A stretch of 64,000 nt of DNA from Erodium maritimum (GCA_963921825.1 OY997592.1:20091432-20155431), one strand, 5' to 3'. Shown: positions 11,187 to 24,027, counted from the first letter of the stretch. Notes: a model not told the origin generated them from the letters alone. Numbers and translations are program-made.

Positions 11187-12729
11187 CGTGCTACCTTCGG
11201 GATTCACAAGACGGTGTTCATAGTTTCGGTTTTGCTTGAAAGTTTCGTTTTTGGCATGTTGTTTTGCTAAATTGTTTGATAACATGTTTTAAATTCTTGT
11301 TTATGGATTTAATGCATGTAAAATGAATTTTTGAAAATTATTTCAAATCTGGAAATTTTGAAAAAAGTTTGATTTTTCGGGTCTCGGGAGCGGGACTCTC
11401 GGGGAGCCGAAACCGAGACCGAACGGGGCTCCGTTGGACGGAGCTAGGCCAAGCATGACCATTGGATGGTTGATATGCTAAGGCTAAACCGTTTTGTTAG
11501 TTATGACGAGTTTGGAACCGTCATGACGAACTCGAAGATCAAATGTTCAAAAGTTTCATTTTTGAACGGTTTCGATAAACCGAGCATCAAAAAATTTCGA
11601 AACTTGGCTATTAATTAAAACCGGAAAATCACATGATGTTTGATAACATGCTTGTTTGATAACACGATGTGTGATGTGATGTTGGCATGGTGTACATAAT
11701 AGCCCCGAGCTCAATTTAATTATTTATCGCTTTTCACGGCCTGCGAGCCGTTAGAGTTAGCGTGTAATTATTCTTTCAAGGTGTGGTCGTCGAACCACTT
11801 GTTTGTAATATTTATTTATTCCCGACCTGCGAGTCGTGTATTAAATTGTAATATTTTACTCAAGACGAAGAAAGGGCGAAAAGGTCATTTGGTGGCTTTT
11901 CGGGTGTTGGCATCGGCTTGGAGTCGGTGGAGCTCAAGAAGCTAGTGGGAGTTAGTTTAGGGGGCTATTATGTGCACATTTATCGCTTTATGCTTGGTTT
12001 AGTTTATGCATGATTAATTCTATGTGTTTTAGAATTGCATGCTTAACTTTATTTACCGAGCATATCACCTCACATGCAAAGATAAAATTGGAATTTTAAT
12101 CCTTGTGTGTGAACCCTTAGAATCGTCATTACATTGGATGTAGTTGACGGGTTCGAAGGAAGAATTACATTGGAGGTAATTTGAGGCATCATTGCATTTG
12201 GAATGTAGTTGATGTGCTCATCGCATCTAGGATGTGTCAAAGTTTTAAACACAACCGGACAAGTAAAAACGGGTCATGTCCGATACCTCCCAATTATCAA
12301 CACCTTACTACCTCCCCGTCCTATGGGTGTCGTGCGCATTAGCGGAGCATCCATGGGAAAGCGGGGTAGTAGGTTTGGACGACATATGTGGGTGTCGTGC
12401 GCATTAGCGGAGCACCTACATAGTGACGGGCCATAGTTGAAAATTGGTGGACCCGACTACGATTCTCAGCCTGAGGTTGAGCTAGGGTAACAGATAGGGT
12501 AAGCCGTGTACATAAGTGCATACCCTAGCCAAGAGTCACATTGGATGTGATTGGATGGAGTCCTACCTACATAGCTCGATTAAGTGGTGAGCATTAGTTC
12601 AGCTTAATCGAGTGAATCAAGGATCTTGGTTTCAGATTCTAAAGGTTTAGAATTGATTGTTGGTGTTTAAGCTTGATCTTCATAAAATTTATTCAGTTTA
12701 CTGATTGAATTTTATCTGTTGTAGATCAA
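11187..12729 (+). other. Copia leader between PBS and gag
   Basis: Non-coding leader of about 1.5 kb. It holds two direct copies of GGGTGTCGTGCGCATTAGCG (near 12325 and 12390) and imperfect repeats around ACATTGGATGTAGTTG (12130-12210). No coding function is visible. Confidence 0.6.
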
Positions 12730-15700
12730 ATGGCAAATTCAGCGAACATTAATAGTTTGTCATTAAAAACCATTCTTGACAGGGTCAAGCTAAATGGGAC
12801 AAACTATTTGGACTGGTACAGAATTTTGAGGATAGTCCTCAAGTCTGAACGCAAAGAATATGTCCTTGACAAGGCTGTCTCTAAGACCATATCAGAGTTA
12901 CATGAAGTGTCATTAACTGCTGAGAAGAATATCTCAGGGATCTGGGATCCAAGGATATTCTGATGGTCAACAAGGGAATTGGAAGTGGCAAGGGCTGGGC
13001 CCATGCGCACTTGGCAGGAAAGATGAGACACCTGAGAATGTCTGCTTCTACTGCCAACAGCCTGATCATTGGAACCGGGATTACAGGAAGTTCACGGCTG
13101 ATCTGAAGAAGGGCAGTGGGACTGCGCCTTCATCAAATAGCCTGGATGATCTGAAGAAGGGCAGTAGGACTGCGCCTTCATCAGGAAACCTGGATGATCT
13201 AAGGAAGGGCGGTGGGATCGTGCCTTCATTCGGTATTAACTCTATAGAGCTACATCTCTCTACTTCCAAAGATTCATGGGTATTAGATACCATGACTGAA
13301 TCTCACACATGCACTAATATATGGTGGCTGAAAGTAGGAGAGATTTGGAAAGCACGAAATGGACCTCAGAGTTGTGGCAACTGCTGTAGGATCCATGAGT
13401 CTTGCTTTGCCAAGAGGTCTTGTCTTAGTATTGTATAATGTATATTGCATACCTACTTTTAGTAGGAATATTATATCTGTATCCGTGTTTGACAAGGAAG
13501 GATATAATGTTAATATTGGAAATGGAGTTTTCAATGTTCTATGCAATGATATGTTTTATACCAGTACTGACATGGTTGGAGGATTGTACATATTAGATAT
13601 GGGTAACAATGCCTCAAGTTCTATATATTCCGTTAATACCAAGAGGTCTAAATCCAACAATTTAAACCTAACTCTGTTATGGTACTGTCATTTGGGTCGC
13701 ATAAACAAGAAGCGCCTATCAGCACTTCAGAAGTGCGGGCTTTCAGGTTCATTCGAATTCCATTCGATCGATAGGTGCAAGGTTTGTTTGATGGGCAAAA
13801 TGACTAAAGTGCCCTTTATTGATCGCGATGAAAGGGCGGGTGAATTATTGGGGCTGATACACTCGAATGTGTGTAGACCAATAAGTTCACTTGCCAGGAG
13901 GGGTTTTAGCTACTTTATCACATTTACTGATGATTACAGTAAATATGGTTATGTCTATTCGGTGAGACATAAGTCTGAAGCTTTTGATAAATTCAAAGAG
14001 TTTAAGACTATAGTAGAAAACCAGCTCGACAAAGGTATTAAGGCACTTCGATTGGATCGAGGTGGAAAATACTTGACCACAGAGTTATTAGATCATCTAA
14101 AAGAGAATGGGATCCTTTTGGAATGGACTCCTCCTAGGTCACTGTAGTTGAAAGGTGTAGCCAAACGGAGAAATCGGACATTGTTAGACAATGGTCTGTT
14201 CCATGATTAGTTGGACTGATCTCCCAATCTCTTTTAGGGGTTTTGCTCTAGAGACGACCGCATTCATAGTGAATCGGGCTTCGACGAATGGTGTGGAAGG
14301 GACACCATTTTAAAAATGGTACGGGATGATGCCCGCTTTGTCCTTCCTAAAGATTTGTGGTTGCGAGGCTTATGTGAAACATTTGGTTTCGACTAAGCTC
14401 GAACCAAGATCTGAGATATGCACCTTCGTGTGGTATCCCAAAGCAACAAGGGGATACTATTTCTACAATCCCAGTGAGAACATGGTGTTCGTCGCTTGGG
14501 GTGGGGTCTTTATGGAAAAAAAGTTTTGTTTCCAAAGACGTCATTGGGAGGACTGTGCATCTCGAAGAAATTCAGGATGGTACAGATCTGTCTAAACCAA
14601 TTAGCAACCCTGTAGAAAGGAGCCAGAGATTGTCGTAGAGTAAGAACCAATTCCTGTTACAATTCCGGAAGGTCCAAGGCGATTTGAAAGGATCAATCTT
14701 CCACCTCCAAGATATGGTATCCGGAGGTGACAATGAAGTCATGGTGGATCACGATGATCCAGCCACCTTTCAGGAAGTCGTGGATGGGCCCAACTCCAAG
14801 TTATGGCTGGGAGCCATGAGGGAGGAAATGCAATCCATGTCGGACAACCGAGTCTGGGAACCGGTTGATCCCATCAATGGTGTGAGGACCATAGGATGCA
14901 AATGGATCTTCAAGGTGAAGATGGACATGGACGGCAACCCTTTGACCTACAAAGCTCAACTGGTGGCGAAAGGTTATAGGCAGATCCAATGGATTGACTA
15001 TGAGGAAACCTTCTCCTTAGTGGCTATGGTCAAAATCAATCCAAATTCTTCTTGACATAACTGCGTATCATAATTACGAGATATGGCAAGTGGATGTCAA
15101 AACCGCTTTCCTAAATGGAAATTTGACTGAGTACGTTTGTATGTCTCGGCCCAAAGGTTTTGACGATCCGAAGAATAAAGGAAAGATTTATAAGTTGTTG
15201 AAATCCATTTATGGATTGAAACGAACTTCTCGGAGTTGGATCCTTCGTTTTGATGAAGCTGTAATTGGATTTGGCTTAATCAAGAACGAGGATGAATCTT
15301 GCGTTTATAAGAAGGCTAGTGGGAGCAAGATTACCTTTCTGGTTCTCATTGAAAACGACATCCCAACCTTGCACGAGACTAAAGCTTGGTTGAGGAAGTG
15401 TTTTTCAATAAAGGACTTAGGCGATGCTTCTTATATCTTAAGGATTAAGATATGTAGAGATCGCACCAAGAGGGTCTTGGATTTAAGTCAGGGAACCTAT
15501 GTGAACAAGGCATTGAGTAGGTTCTTAATGCTCGATTCAAAGAAAGGACTCTTACCCACTAGTCATGGCATTCATCTCAGCAAGACTCAGTGTCCTAAGA
15601 CACCTGATGAGCTGAAAAGGATGATGAGAATCCTATGCGCCTGGGGGCAGGATCGATCATATATGCCATGACATGTATGAGACCAGACGTCTCGTAAGCC

Positions 15701-16107
15701 TTATGTTGTACCAGTAGACATCATTCTAACCCGGGGGAAAGATGATGTTGAACTAGTCGTCGAAGGATGAGTAGACGCTAGTTTTCCAAGACAAATCCAG
15801 ATGACTTTAGAAGTCAATCAGGATATGTGTTTACGCTGAATGGTAGAGCTTTAGCTGGGAAAGCGTAAAGCAAGATACCATTGCCGAATCTACGACAGAG
15901 GCCAAGTACATGGATGCTGCAGAGGCAGCTAAGGAGGCTATGTGGATTTGGAAATTCATGGCAGGGCTGGGTGTAATTAAAAACCCATCCAGTCCGGTGA
16001 ATCCATTTTGCGACAACACAAGGGCCATTGCGCAAGCTAAAAGCCTAGATCGCATAACAAATCCAAACATGTACTGCGGCGTATCCACCTCATCAGATAA
16101 ATACTGA
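12730..16107 (+). pseudogene. Copia gag-pol, decayed
   Basis: Pieces in Copia order. Gag starts at 12730 (MANSANINSLSLKTILDRV, then LNGTNYLDWYR). Then comes a zinc knuckle CFYCQQPDHWNRDY near 13040, its last Cys replaced by Tyr. The protease region SWVLDTMTESHTC has lost the DTG motif. The pre-integrase H...C..C segment and integrase follow at 13660-14145 (HLGRINKKRLS, FTDDYSKYGYVY). RT follows at 14760-15670 (WKWIFKVK-like, MDVKTAFLNGNL, KSIYGLKRTSRSW), with the YVDD stretch missing around 15345. RNase H is at 15890-16090 (ESTTEAKYMDAAEAAKEAMW, FCDNTRAIAQA). Gag is shortened, and frameshifts or stops lie near 12961, 14145, 15054 and 15670. The element cannot move by itself, although its LTRs match. 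Confidence 0.9.
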
Positions 16108-16245
16108 ACTGAGGTGAAGTGAAGATAACCGATATTGCAACAGATGATAACATAGCCAACCCTTTGACTAAGACAGTGTCACTGCCTGAACATGTTAGAC
16201 ATGTAAAGTCGATGGGGACATATTGGAGTTTAGATTGGAACTAGG

Positions 16246-16258
16246 GCAAGTGGGAGAT
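16246..16258 (+). other. Copia polypurine tract
   Basis: The purine-rich stretch around AAGTGGGAGAT directly before the right LTR, the usual Copia arrangement. Confidence 0.8.
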
Positions 16259-17946
16259 TGTTAGTCTTAGTGCCCGTAGTTCAATCCTAAATGTCCAAAT
16301 GTATATATCATCGTTAGCAATAAAATTAAAGCGGCTTTATATTACTTATGTGTTGGAGTAATATATCGATGTGTGCTCTGATCTATGCCCACCATGCGAA
16401 TAGAACCATAGATCGAGATAGATCACACTCGATGGGTCCCTAGTCAACAAAGCTTCACTAGAAGCGACTAGTATGAAAGATGGCTCTTTATGGCTTACGT
16501 TCTGTTAGTCATTGGAATGGGATTCCGGAGTCTGATCATAGATATCATGTGGGACATGATATTGGACGACCCACCCTGAATATGTGCCATAGATTAAGTC
16601 ATGAACATATTCAGTGTTGTAGCTTGTCATGTATCCTTAGACCAAGGAGTCTTTGTGATCGCTATGTAGTCAACAACTGAGTTTGACCTGAGCCTAACGT
16701 TGTCCGTAACAGGGCTTCCATAACGGCCAGGATTGGCTTGGGGACGGGCTACATGAGTGACACGAAAGACGGCTAAGGGATTTATCCCTCATACTAAGGT
16801 ATGGGAAAGATATCGGTTCTCGGCCACTTGATCGAGAGTGACTGGAAGAATAGCATGGCCATGCACATGATACTGGGTATCATATCTTCAGTCATCTCAC
16901 ATATCAAGGAACGGTGATTGAGAATAATAAGGATGACGGCTCTATGCCTTATCTCAATCAGGATATCGGAGATAAAAGGATAATGACAGGGACGACGGAA
17001 AGGTTAGAATCGACAGGGTCGATTCGTTATGTAGTGTCAGGCAATACTAAAGTCTCGTTAGTTGCCACTTAAATAGGATCAAGTAAAATGGGATTTTACG
17101 TTGATCTATTGACATGCATAAACCTAAGGGTCACACCGGAGGATGAAACTCATTGACACATTTATGGAGAATGGCCAAAAGGGAGTTGTCTCGGGACATG
17201 ACCAAAACTGGGTTTTGGGTCATGTGCCCGTAAGTGAATAGGACTTTACGGATCGAGACAAGGCTTGGAGTCTTGGGATTGATCGCGTCGGATAATGTTG
17301 GACATTTCCGGTATGGAAGGCATGGAGGCGATGAGCGAATCACGGGACCTCGTTGGAAATGGCCACGGGCCATGTTCCAAGAAGCCCATGAAAGGCCCAT
17401 GCAACCAAGGCCCATGGAACTAATTAATCAAGTCTTGATTAATTAGTACTAAGTAAGCAAGACAAGGATTAAGGTGTTGGTGATTCACCACCTAACCCAA
17501 TCTTGTCTTGCCATACTTTGTCCTATTTACACCTTACTTGTCACCATGCTTGTCCCATGCCTTTAGTTGGACAAGTATGGGTTTTGTTATGTTTAAGTCA
17601 TCTTTTTTCAACATAACAAACACTAGACAAGAATAGGAAACACATTTTCTCTCCCTCTTCCATGGCCATTTCGGGTTTGGCTAGTTTCCACCTCCATGTT
17701 TGTGTTCTTGAGTCCTCAAAGAGAAGAACTACGTGGCTTTGATTCCCAAGTGGATACGTAGGCGTCTTGGAGACTCAAGCCAATCATTCGTTAACCGGTG
17801 TTCTTGTTTTGGTAAGAACTAGTGCTGAATTTTTCTCTTGTTAATCCATTCTTTGTTAGTTGTTTCATGGTTCTAATTGTCTCTTGGTTTTCATTGATTT
17901 TCCGCTGCGAGTTGGTTCATCTCCAACCCTACCTCGAGACCCAACA
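16259..17946 (+). repeat. Copia 3' LTR (1688 bp)
   Basis: Same length as the left LTR, with all compared landmarks offset by exactly 6773 bases. It is followed by the duplication CTCTC. Confidence 0.95.
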
Positions 17947-18690
17947 CTCTCCACTCTTCTTCTTCACGAAGAGTGCTAGTGCTCCCCACGGCGATACGCT
18001 CGGACGGATAAATCCCTTCTCCTGAAGCTACTCAAGCTGACGCTTCAGCTCTGTCAACTCTGTCGGCGCAAACCTGTAAGGCGCCATCGATATCGCTGCC
18101 GTTCCCGGCACCAGGTCAATCTCGAACTCCCCCTCACGTTCCGGTGGCAACCCGCTCAACTCCTCACGAAAGACCTCGGGGAACTCGCACACCACTCGCA
18201 GTAATTCTCGGCTCTGCACTACCGATACTTCCTCCACTGCGGACAACGCCGACAGGAGAACCCCGCTCTTACTACCCAGAACACACGTCACCTTCGGGCT
18301 GCCTACTGACACTGTCACTCGTCGCCTGTAGCAGTCGATATTGGCTCGGTACTTCGCCAGCCAATCCATTCCCAAGATCACGTCTAAGGTCGTCATCCCC
18401 AATACGAGAAGGTCACCAGGGCAAGGACAGTCTGCGACTCTAATTTCACAAGCACGAAAAACCCTAGTCAACAATACATCACCCCCAACTGGGGTGTCCA
18501 GGCACATGGGTGGACTCAACGGCTCTAAACTCAACCTCAACCTTTCAGCACAACTCAACGAAATAAACGAGTGTGACGCCCCGATATCAAATAAGAACAA
18601 CGCCCATAAATGATACAATAAACACGTACCCTGAATGGTCTCGCGATAGGTAGTGGATCCTGAGGCCCGGGAGTCGGTAACTGCGTACAC
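17947..18690 (-). pseudogene. Gypsy protease and start of reverse transcriptase
   Basis: From 18690 leftwards: the protease region LFDIGASHSFIS, where the usual DTG reads DIG (a C-to-T change would give this Thr-to-Ile replacement), and VILGMDWLAKYRANIDC. The linker and RT start follow (EFPEVFREELSGLPPEREGE, APYRFAPTELTELKRQLE). The frame stops at 18028 just before the Copia insertion point. RT resumes across the insertion at 9485 with [19 protein letters not shown]. The protease change alone should abolish polyprotein processing. Confidence 0.88.
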
Positions 18691-20097
18691 TCTTCCCTGC
18701 GACGCCTACTGCCTCTGACCTGGCGCACTGACTGCTGTATACCCAGATCTCCGCTGCTGTCTCGGAACTAGCGCGCTCCAGATGGCTGTGAGAACCTCAA
18801 CTGCTGACTCTGACGCGGGCGGCCCCTGGGTGACTGCATTGTATGCGACTGTTGCGGTCGCTGCGCTGACGTTGCCACAAACGGCGCACGGCACCTAGTA
18901 CTAGAGTGCCTCAACCGGTCGCACCGGAAACACCTGAGCTCGTCGGCCCTCGGCCCCGAGCCCTGGCCTGTCCGGCTGATCCTGGTAGCACCGTGGGTCC
19001 TCCTCCCATCGGACACTCTCGCTGCATATGGCCTGGCTGCCCACAGGTGTAGCATATCGGCCCCCTCTCTGAGGCGACTGGCCCCACTAACGCCACAGAC
19101 CCCATCGGTCTCGCTCCGCCCTGCTGAGCTTGTGGTCTGAAGAACCCCGAGGTCCTCTATCTCCTCGGATCTCGGAACTTGGACGGCCCTGGCACACTGG
19201 TCGACCGCTGTCAAACCTCACGGGTCCTGGCCGCATCCCGGATACCCTGCTCCATTGTCGCTGTAGTGTCCACGAGCTCTGAGTACTCCCGCAACCTCAA
19301 GGCGAGGACTCGATCCCGAATCACCGGCCTCAGTCCCCCCTCGAACCGCAGGCAACGGTTCTGCTCTGTCGCCACCATTTTTGGCGCGAATCTGGTCAGG
19401 GCCGTGAATCTAGCCTCATATTCTGCCACTGACATCCCATCCTGCTGTAGTTCCAGGAACAGCCGATGTCGGTCCACCCGAGCCGACTCGGGAAAGTACT
19501 GCGCCTGAAAGACCGTCTGGAAGATCCCGTAGTCGTGCCCGACTCTGTCCCTCACACGCCCCCACCAGTGGTAGGTGCTGTCCCTCAGCTGATGAGCTGC
19601 AAAGGACACTCTGCGGTGGCCATCCTCGATCCCTGAAGTTCCAGGTCCCGCGTGACCTGCTCCAGCCACCTCTCGGCTAGGTCGGGGTTCGGCTCCCCGA
19701 CAAATGTGGGTATGCCTAGCTTCAGGAAGTCCAGCAGTGTCCGGGCCGTATGGTCCTCAGCCTGAACGGGCCTCACTAGGACCACTGTTGTCTCCGGAGC
19801 TGGCGATGCCGACTCTCTACTGGCGATGATCGCCACCAAACTCTGTACTGTCCTGGTCAGCTCGTCCAGGGCGGTCGTAGTGGGAGGGTCTGCGACCGGC
19901 GGGACGCTGGGCGTGCCCGTAGATGGTCCCGCGTCGCTCCTCCTGTCCTCTCCGACAGGAGTACCCTGGGCCTCCGCGTACTCAGCGGGCTCAACGGTGG
20001 GCACCCGTCCTGTTGTCCCTGCTGACCGTCCCCGCCTGCCTCGCGCGGGCGCCCGTTCCCGTGTCACGGCTGATCGTCCTCGTCTGCCACGAGCCAT
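18691..20097 (-). pseudogene. Gypsy gag with CCHC zinc knuckle, frameshifted
   Basis: Starts at 20097 with MARGRRGRSAVTRERAPARG, an Arg-Gly-rich N-terminus. The capsid-like part is WLEQVTRDLELQGS, then in a shifted frame STYHWWGRVRDR, FQTVFQAQYFPESARV, FLELQQDGMSVAEYEARFTAL and LRFEGGLRP. The zinc knuckle CYTCGQPGHMQREC is near 19000-19050. The frame is shifted near 19640 and near 19190, with stops near 18890 and 18706. The shape (capsid followed by one CCHC) is usual for Tekay-type chromoviruses. Confidence 0.85.
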
Positions 20098-21071
20098 GTG
20101 TCAGTATCCTCTACATGGATACACGCAAACGTTTAGTTTGCGAATTTATATAATGACGACATGCTCAAACATACTAGCGTTCACACGGTCTACGTCTACC
20201 CTAGCGTACTTGTTATTAAAACGCCAGCCCGTTCACGCTATCAATACTTCAATTACTAGAACGCGTAAGAGAAACCTCAAATCAACCGTACAAACGTGCA
20301 CCAAGTCACGCAACAACAACACGAAAACTGCGTAATCAAGACGGTGTAAAAGACAGGGGTCACGGATCAGTGACCGACCCCGTCACGGTTGGGGTCACAG
20401 AGCCGTGACGAAGGCCCTAAAACTGCCAAAACGCGCTGCTCCATCATGGATCCGTGACAGGGTCCGTGACACTCGCGCAAGCCTGTTTTCCAAAGCTCAA
20501 ATCTTACCCCGTGTTAACCCTAAAAATAGTCTTATACGACCCACACGCTTGACCACCAATTTAACAACACACGTACAACAATTCAACGACCAAACACAAG
20601 TCACTCAACCTCAATCACAAGCCGACAAGGCCAACAACACAACACACGCCCATCGGGCTAACCAAAGTCGAAACACGCCCACCGGGCCAACCAAAATCAA
20701 AACACGCCCACAGGGCCAATCAAATTTCAAAACTTTCTCCACTTCATTAAAAACCTCATTTCTTGACATCACGTAGTTACAACCCGGTCCAGGCGTCCCC
20801 GAACTACATTGTAACCATTGATGTCAACGCCGTCACGCTCGACTACAGGGGCGCCCCTGAGTCGAGTCGCGACAGCTTAAAAACGTTTCACGCAGCAACA
20901 CACAATCAGTATGCCAGCAACAAAATACTGCACATACACACAAACACAAACAAGACTCAAGACATTACGGGTCTACACACGGTTTCCGACCTGCGTACCC
21001 AACGCACGACGGGACTTTACTGACTCGACTCTCCCCACCTAATTGACGTACAGTCCGAGGTGTGAAACCTC
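20098..21071 (-). other. Gypsy leader between PBS and gag
   Basis: Non-coding leader of about 1 kb. It holds three imperfect 31-bp units carrying ACACGCCCACCGGGCCAACC (about 20643-20730) and a cluster of GTCACGG/CCGTGAC words (20360-20470) that can pair with each other. No gene seen. Confidence 0.55.
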
Positions 21072-21085
21072 GAGCTCTGATACCA
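21072..21085 (-). other. Gypsy primer binding site (initiator tRNA-Met)
   Basis: In element sense TGGTATCAGAGCTC, three bases after the 5' LTR end, complementary to plant initiator tRNA-Met. Confidence 0.88.
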
Positions 21086-21088
21086 AGC

Positions 21089-24027
21089 TGTCACGCCCCA
21101 AATTCAATAGAACCGAACCCGGAACACGAACTTTAAAACAATAAAACATTTCAAGCCTTTTTAAATAAATCATTTAAAACCACCAATTACTTAAACAAAA
21201 TCATTATTTACAACTCAAAAGTACGTCCCAACAGGTGGACAAAAGCAAAGTGTACGTCGCTAGACTCAAAGAAAAAACTCGGACTCCGCTCCTAGCTCTT
21301 CAAGCTTCGAGAGTTCACCTAGTCCATCCCGCAACCATTACCTGTATGAAAAGCAGCTAGGGGTGAGCGTTCGCTCACCACCACGGATAACAGACTGACT
21401 ACGGCATACTTAGCAGACAATGCCAGTAACACCAACAACTACCCGACTAACACACACCAACAATTACTTTCCTCAACCGACTCAACACTCGGACCCGTAA
21501 TGTAGACCCGACTAAAGGATTACGACCTCTTTTAAGGACACGAAAGATAACCACGCAACACCCAAGATCACAAGGGAACGCACACCAAACAAGATCGCAA
21601 AGGATCGCACTCCAATTTCTCGGTAACCCCCTGCCTTTTTCCCAACGCGACGGTTGGATCAGGCGGCCGACATGTCGCACTTTTCCCAATGCGACGGTTG
21701 GATCAGGCTGTCGACCTGTCGCACTTTTCCCGACCCCAATCGGATAGGTTGTCGACCTAATGCTCTTTTCCCAACGCGACGGTTGGATCAGGCAGTCGAC
21801 CTGTCGCACTTTTCCCGACACAAAGTCGGATCAGGCTGTCGACCTGTCACTCACCAACCCCAGGTAACCACAATCACAATCACAGGCAAAGTTCAACAAA
21901 CAGCAACAACACCGGTTTGACACTCCACAGGCACTCATGGCCACCCAAGACACCAACGGTAAAACACGGGTTCAGCAACCCCACGGGCACTCAACGCCAC
22001 TCAAAACACCAACGGTAGAACACGGGTTCAACAACCCCACGGGCACTCAAGGCCACCCAAAGCACCAACGGTAGAACACGGGATCAACAACCCCACGGGC
22101 ACTCATGGCCACCCAAGACACCAAAAGTAAAGACACAGGTTCAACAACCCCACGGGCAATCATGGCCACCCAAGACACCAACAGTAAAGACACGAGATCT
22201 CATGGCCACCCAAGACACGAACATTAAAGTACGGGCTCTCATGACCACCCAAGACACAAACATTAAAGTACGGGCTCTCAAGGCCACCAAAGACACAAAT
22301 TAAGCAATCAACCTCCGGGCATAACCAAATGCCTCCAGTAAATCTAATATCGAAAGTTCACTGCTCCTACGACACTACTAAGTGTCACATGCATTTCTAT
22401 TGTTCGATATGTTCCCGTATCATACGACACCATCCGGTGTCGCCTGCCTTTCTAATATTCGATAAACCTACTTAACCCACGACACCCAAGTGTCACATGC
22501 ATTTCTACTGTTAACTTTCCCTAGTCAGGGCCGAGATCCGGCTACTTTTCCCTACCTCGTAAGCTTTCTCCAAAAGCGCACAAACAAGCTCCGACGTGAT
22601 CTCGATCACTCGCCTAGCTTTTCCTTTCCTCTGTCTGCGGCACGATCTAATAAGAACACAATTTTAAATACTTTTAAGCTTGCAGGCATAAACTGAATTT
22701 TAATAAACTTGACACCCAAAAGTAACCCCGACAATGTCGATCACTCCCAAACTTCCCAATTACTCGACATGGTCGATGATGGACCCGGAATAGCCCGATT
22801 CGCCCGACATGGCGAATCTGCCCGGGTTTTGAAAACGCCCTTCCGGGGCTCTGAAAATTCCCATTTTCGTCTCTACGGTCTTAGAATAATTCAAGGGTTC
22901 CTAGGCACTCGACGGAATCAAATTCCGACTTCCGAGTAATTTAATTTGCGTTTGAAGTTTCTAAACCCGTCAATTACAACTTTTACAATTTAATTCCAAA
23001 TTTCGATCTGGGTGTAGATTAATGACTCGGGGAACGTCCTAAACCACCCAAACACGAAACCCGAATACCCGAGCACGTGGGCCCCACCCGGCCAACCTTG
23101 GCCGTGGGTGGCTAGGGCTAAATTGGGCCCGGCTCACCATGGTGGTGGCCGGCCCTAGCTCCGGCCAGCCACTCCATGGCCGGCCAACCACCATACACGG
23201 TGGCCGGAGCTCCCCCCGAGCCTCCGGTCACCGGAAAACGTCATCTCTTCGCTCCAAAACACCTCCAACAAACCCCACACCTCAACTCATCCAATTTCAA
23301 CCCATTTCAATCCAAACCCTAATTTTTAAACTTAACAAAACGAGAATCGGTTAGGTGCTCACCGTAGAGAATGACGGTGTGAGCTTGAATCTTCTATCGT
23401 TGAGACGATCCAATTGTTTGATGCTCGTGAATAGTGGCAAGGACCCCCAACCCTCTTCTCTTTTCTCTCCCTTTCTTCTCTCTTCTTTCTCTTTCTAAAA
23501 CTCATTCTTTTTCTCCTTTTTTTTGAACAAGGCCGAACCCCCTCCCTTTCTAGTCTTCTTGTTTTGCCCCAAAAACCTAACACCACCACTTGTTTGACAT
23601 CTGGCAAGTGGGTCCCACACCTTTTTGGAAAATATCTTCTAGATATTTTCCAATCAGATTCGCGAAATTCGGACGTTTTGCCCCGAACGGGCACTTTTCC
23701 AAGAAATTACGAAACTTCACGGGCTACAAGGAAACGGCTCAACTAAGACCGCTGCGACGACGGCTAAGCTTTTTGGATCCAAAACGGTCCCCGAATGGAC
23801 CAAAACGTCGCTCGGTTGACTTTTCCAGCGAAAAGTCAACATTTCCCAAATTGGTCATAAAGTTGCCCTGAGTCCCCCGGAACTCACTTTGGTCGATATC
23901 GGGGTCAACTTAAGTCCGGTATGACTCTCGGGGTCAAATTCAGGTTCATTTAAGTGTGTGTCAAAAAAATTTAAATTTTCCTGTTTTTCGCAGATTTGAC
24001 TGGCGATGACCGGGAGTGGTTATTACA
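21089..24027 (-). repeat. Gypsy 5' LTR (2939 bp)
   Basis: Same family as 3828-6807, TGTAATAACC to GGGCGTGACA in element sense. The stem-loop lies at 21362-21379, 273 bases from the LTR 3' end. Minisatellite blocks lie at about 21640-21850 and 21930-22300. A longer alignment of the two LTRs would give the insertion age. Confidence 0.92.
21362..21379 (-). promoter_or_regulatory. Conserved LTR stem-loop, 5' LTR copy
   Basis: Same 8-2-8 inverted repeat as at 4101-4118, unchanged although the LTRs have diverged elsewhere. Confidence 0.6.

Larger units (their letters stand above)
9486..17946 (+). mobile_element. Ty1/Copia retrotransposon with matching LTRs and decayed gag-pol, nested in Gypsy RT
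   Basis: A complete 8461-bp insertion: 1688-bp LTRs at 9486-11173 and 16259-17946 (TGTTAG to CCAACA), primer binding site at 11175-11186, polypurine tract just before 16259, and a perfect 5-bp duplication CTCTC. The two LTRs show a constant offset of 6773 bases from end to end, and I found no difference in the parts compared, so the insertion looks very recent. The internal genes are badly broken (see the gag-pol entry). Gene order with integrase before reverse transcriptase makes it Copia; the clade was not settled. Confidence 0.95.
3828..24027 (-). mobile_element. Ty3/Gypsy chromovirus, Tekay/Del-like, full length with nested Copia
   Basis: A full-length LTR retrotransposon read on the minus strand. 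It has a 5' LTR (21089-24027), tRNA-iMet primer binding site, gag, protease, reverse transcriptase, RNase H, integrase with a chromodomain-like end, polypurine tract, and 3' LTR (3828-6807). It inserted in the hAT gene. The Copia element at 9486-17946 splits its reverse transcriptase. The two LTRs differ in length (2939 and 2980 bp) and by scattered substitutions. It is therefore older than the Copia insertion inside it, as the nesting requires. The order PR-RT-RH-INT, the long LTRs and the C-terminal module point to the Tekay/Del clade. All coding parts carry disabling changes. Confidence 0.92.

Noticed and set aside
9707..11270. Small open frames in the Copia LTRs, repeated exactly at 16480-18025
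   Set aside because: LTR sequence without domain similarity; exact repetition only reflects the matching LTRs.
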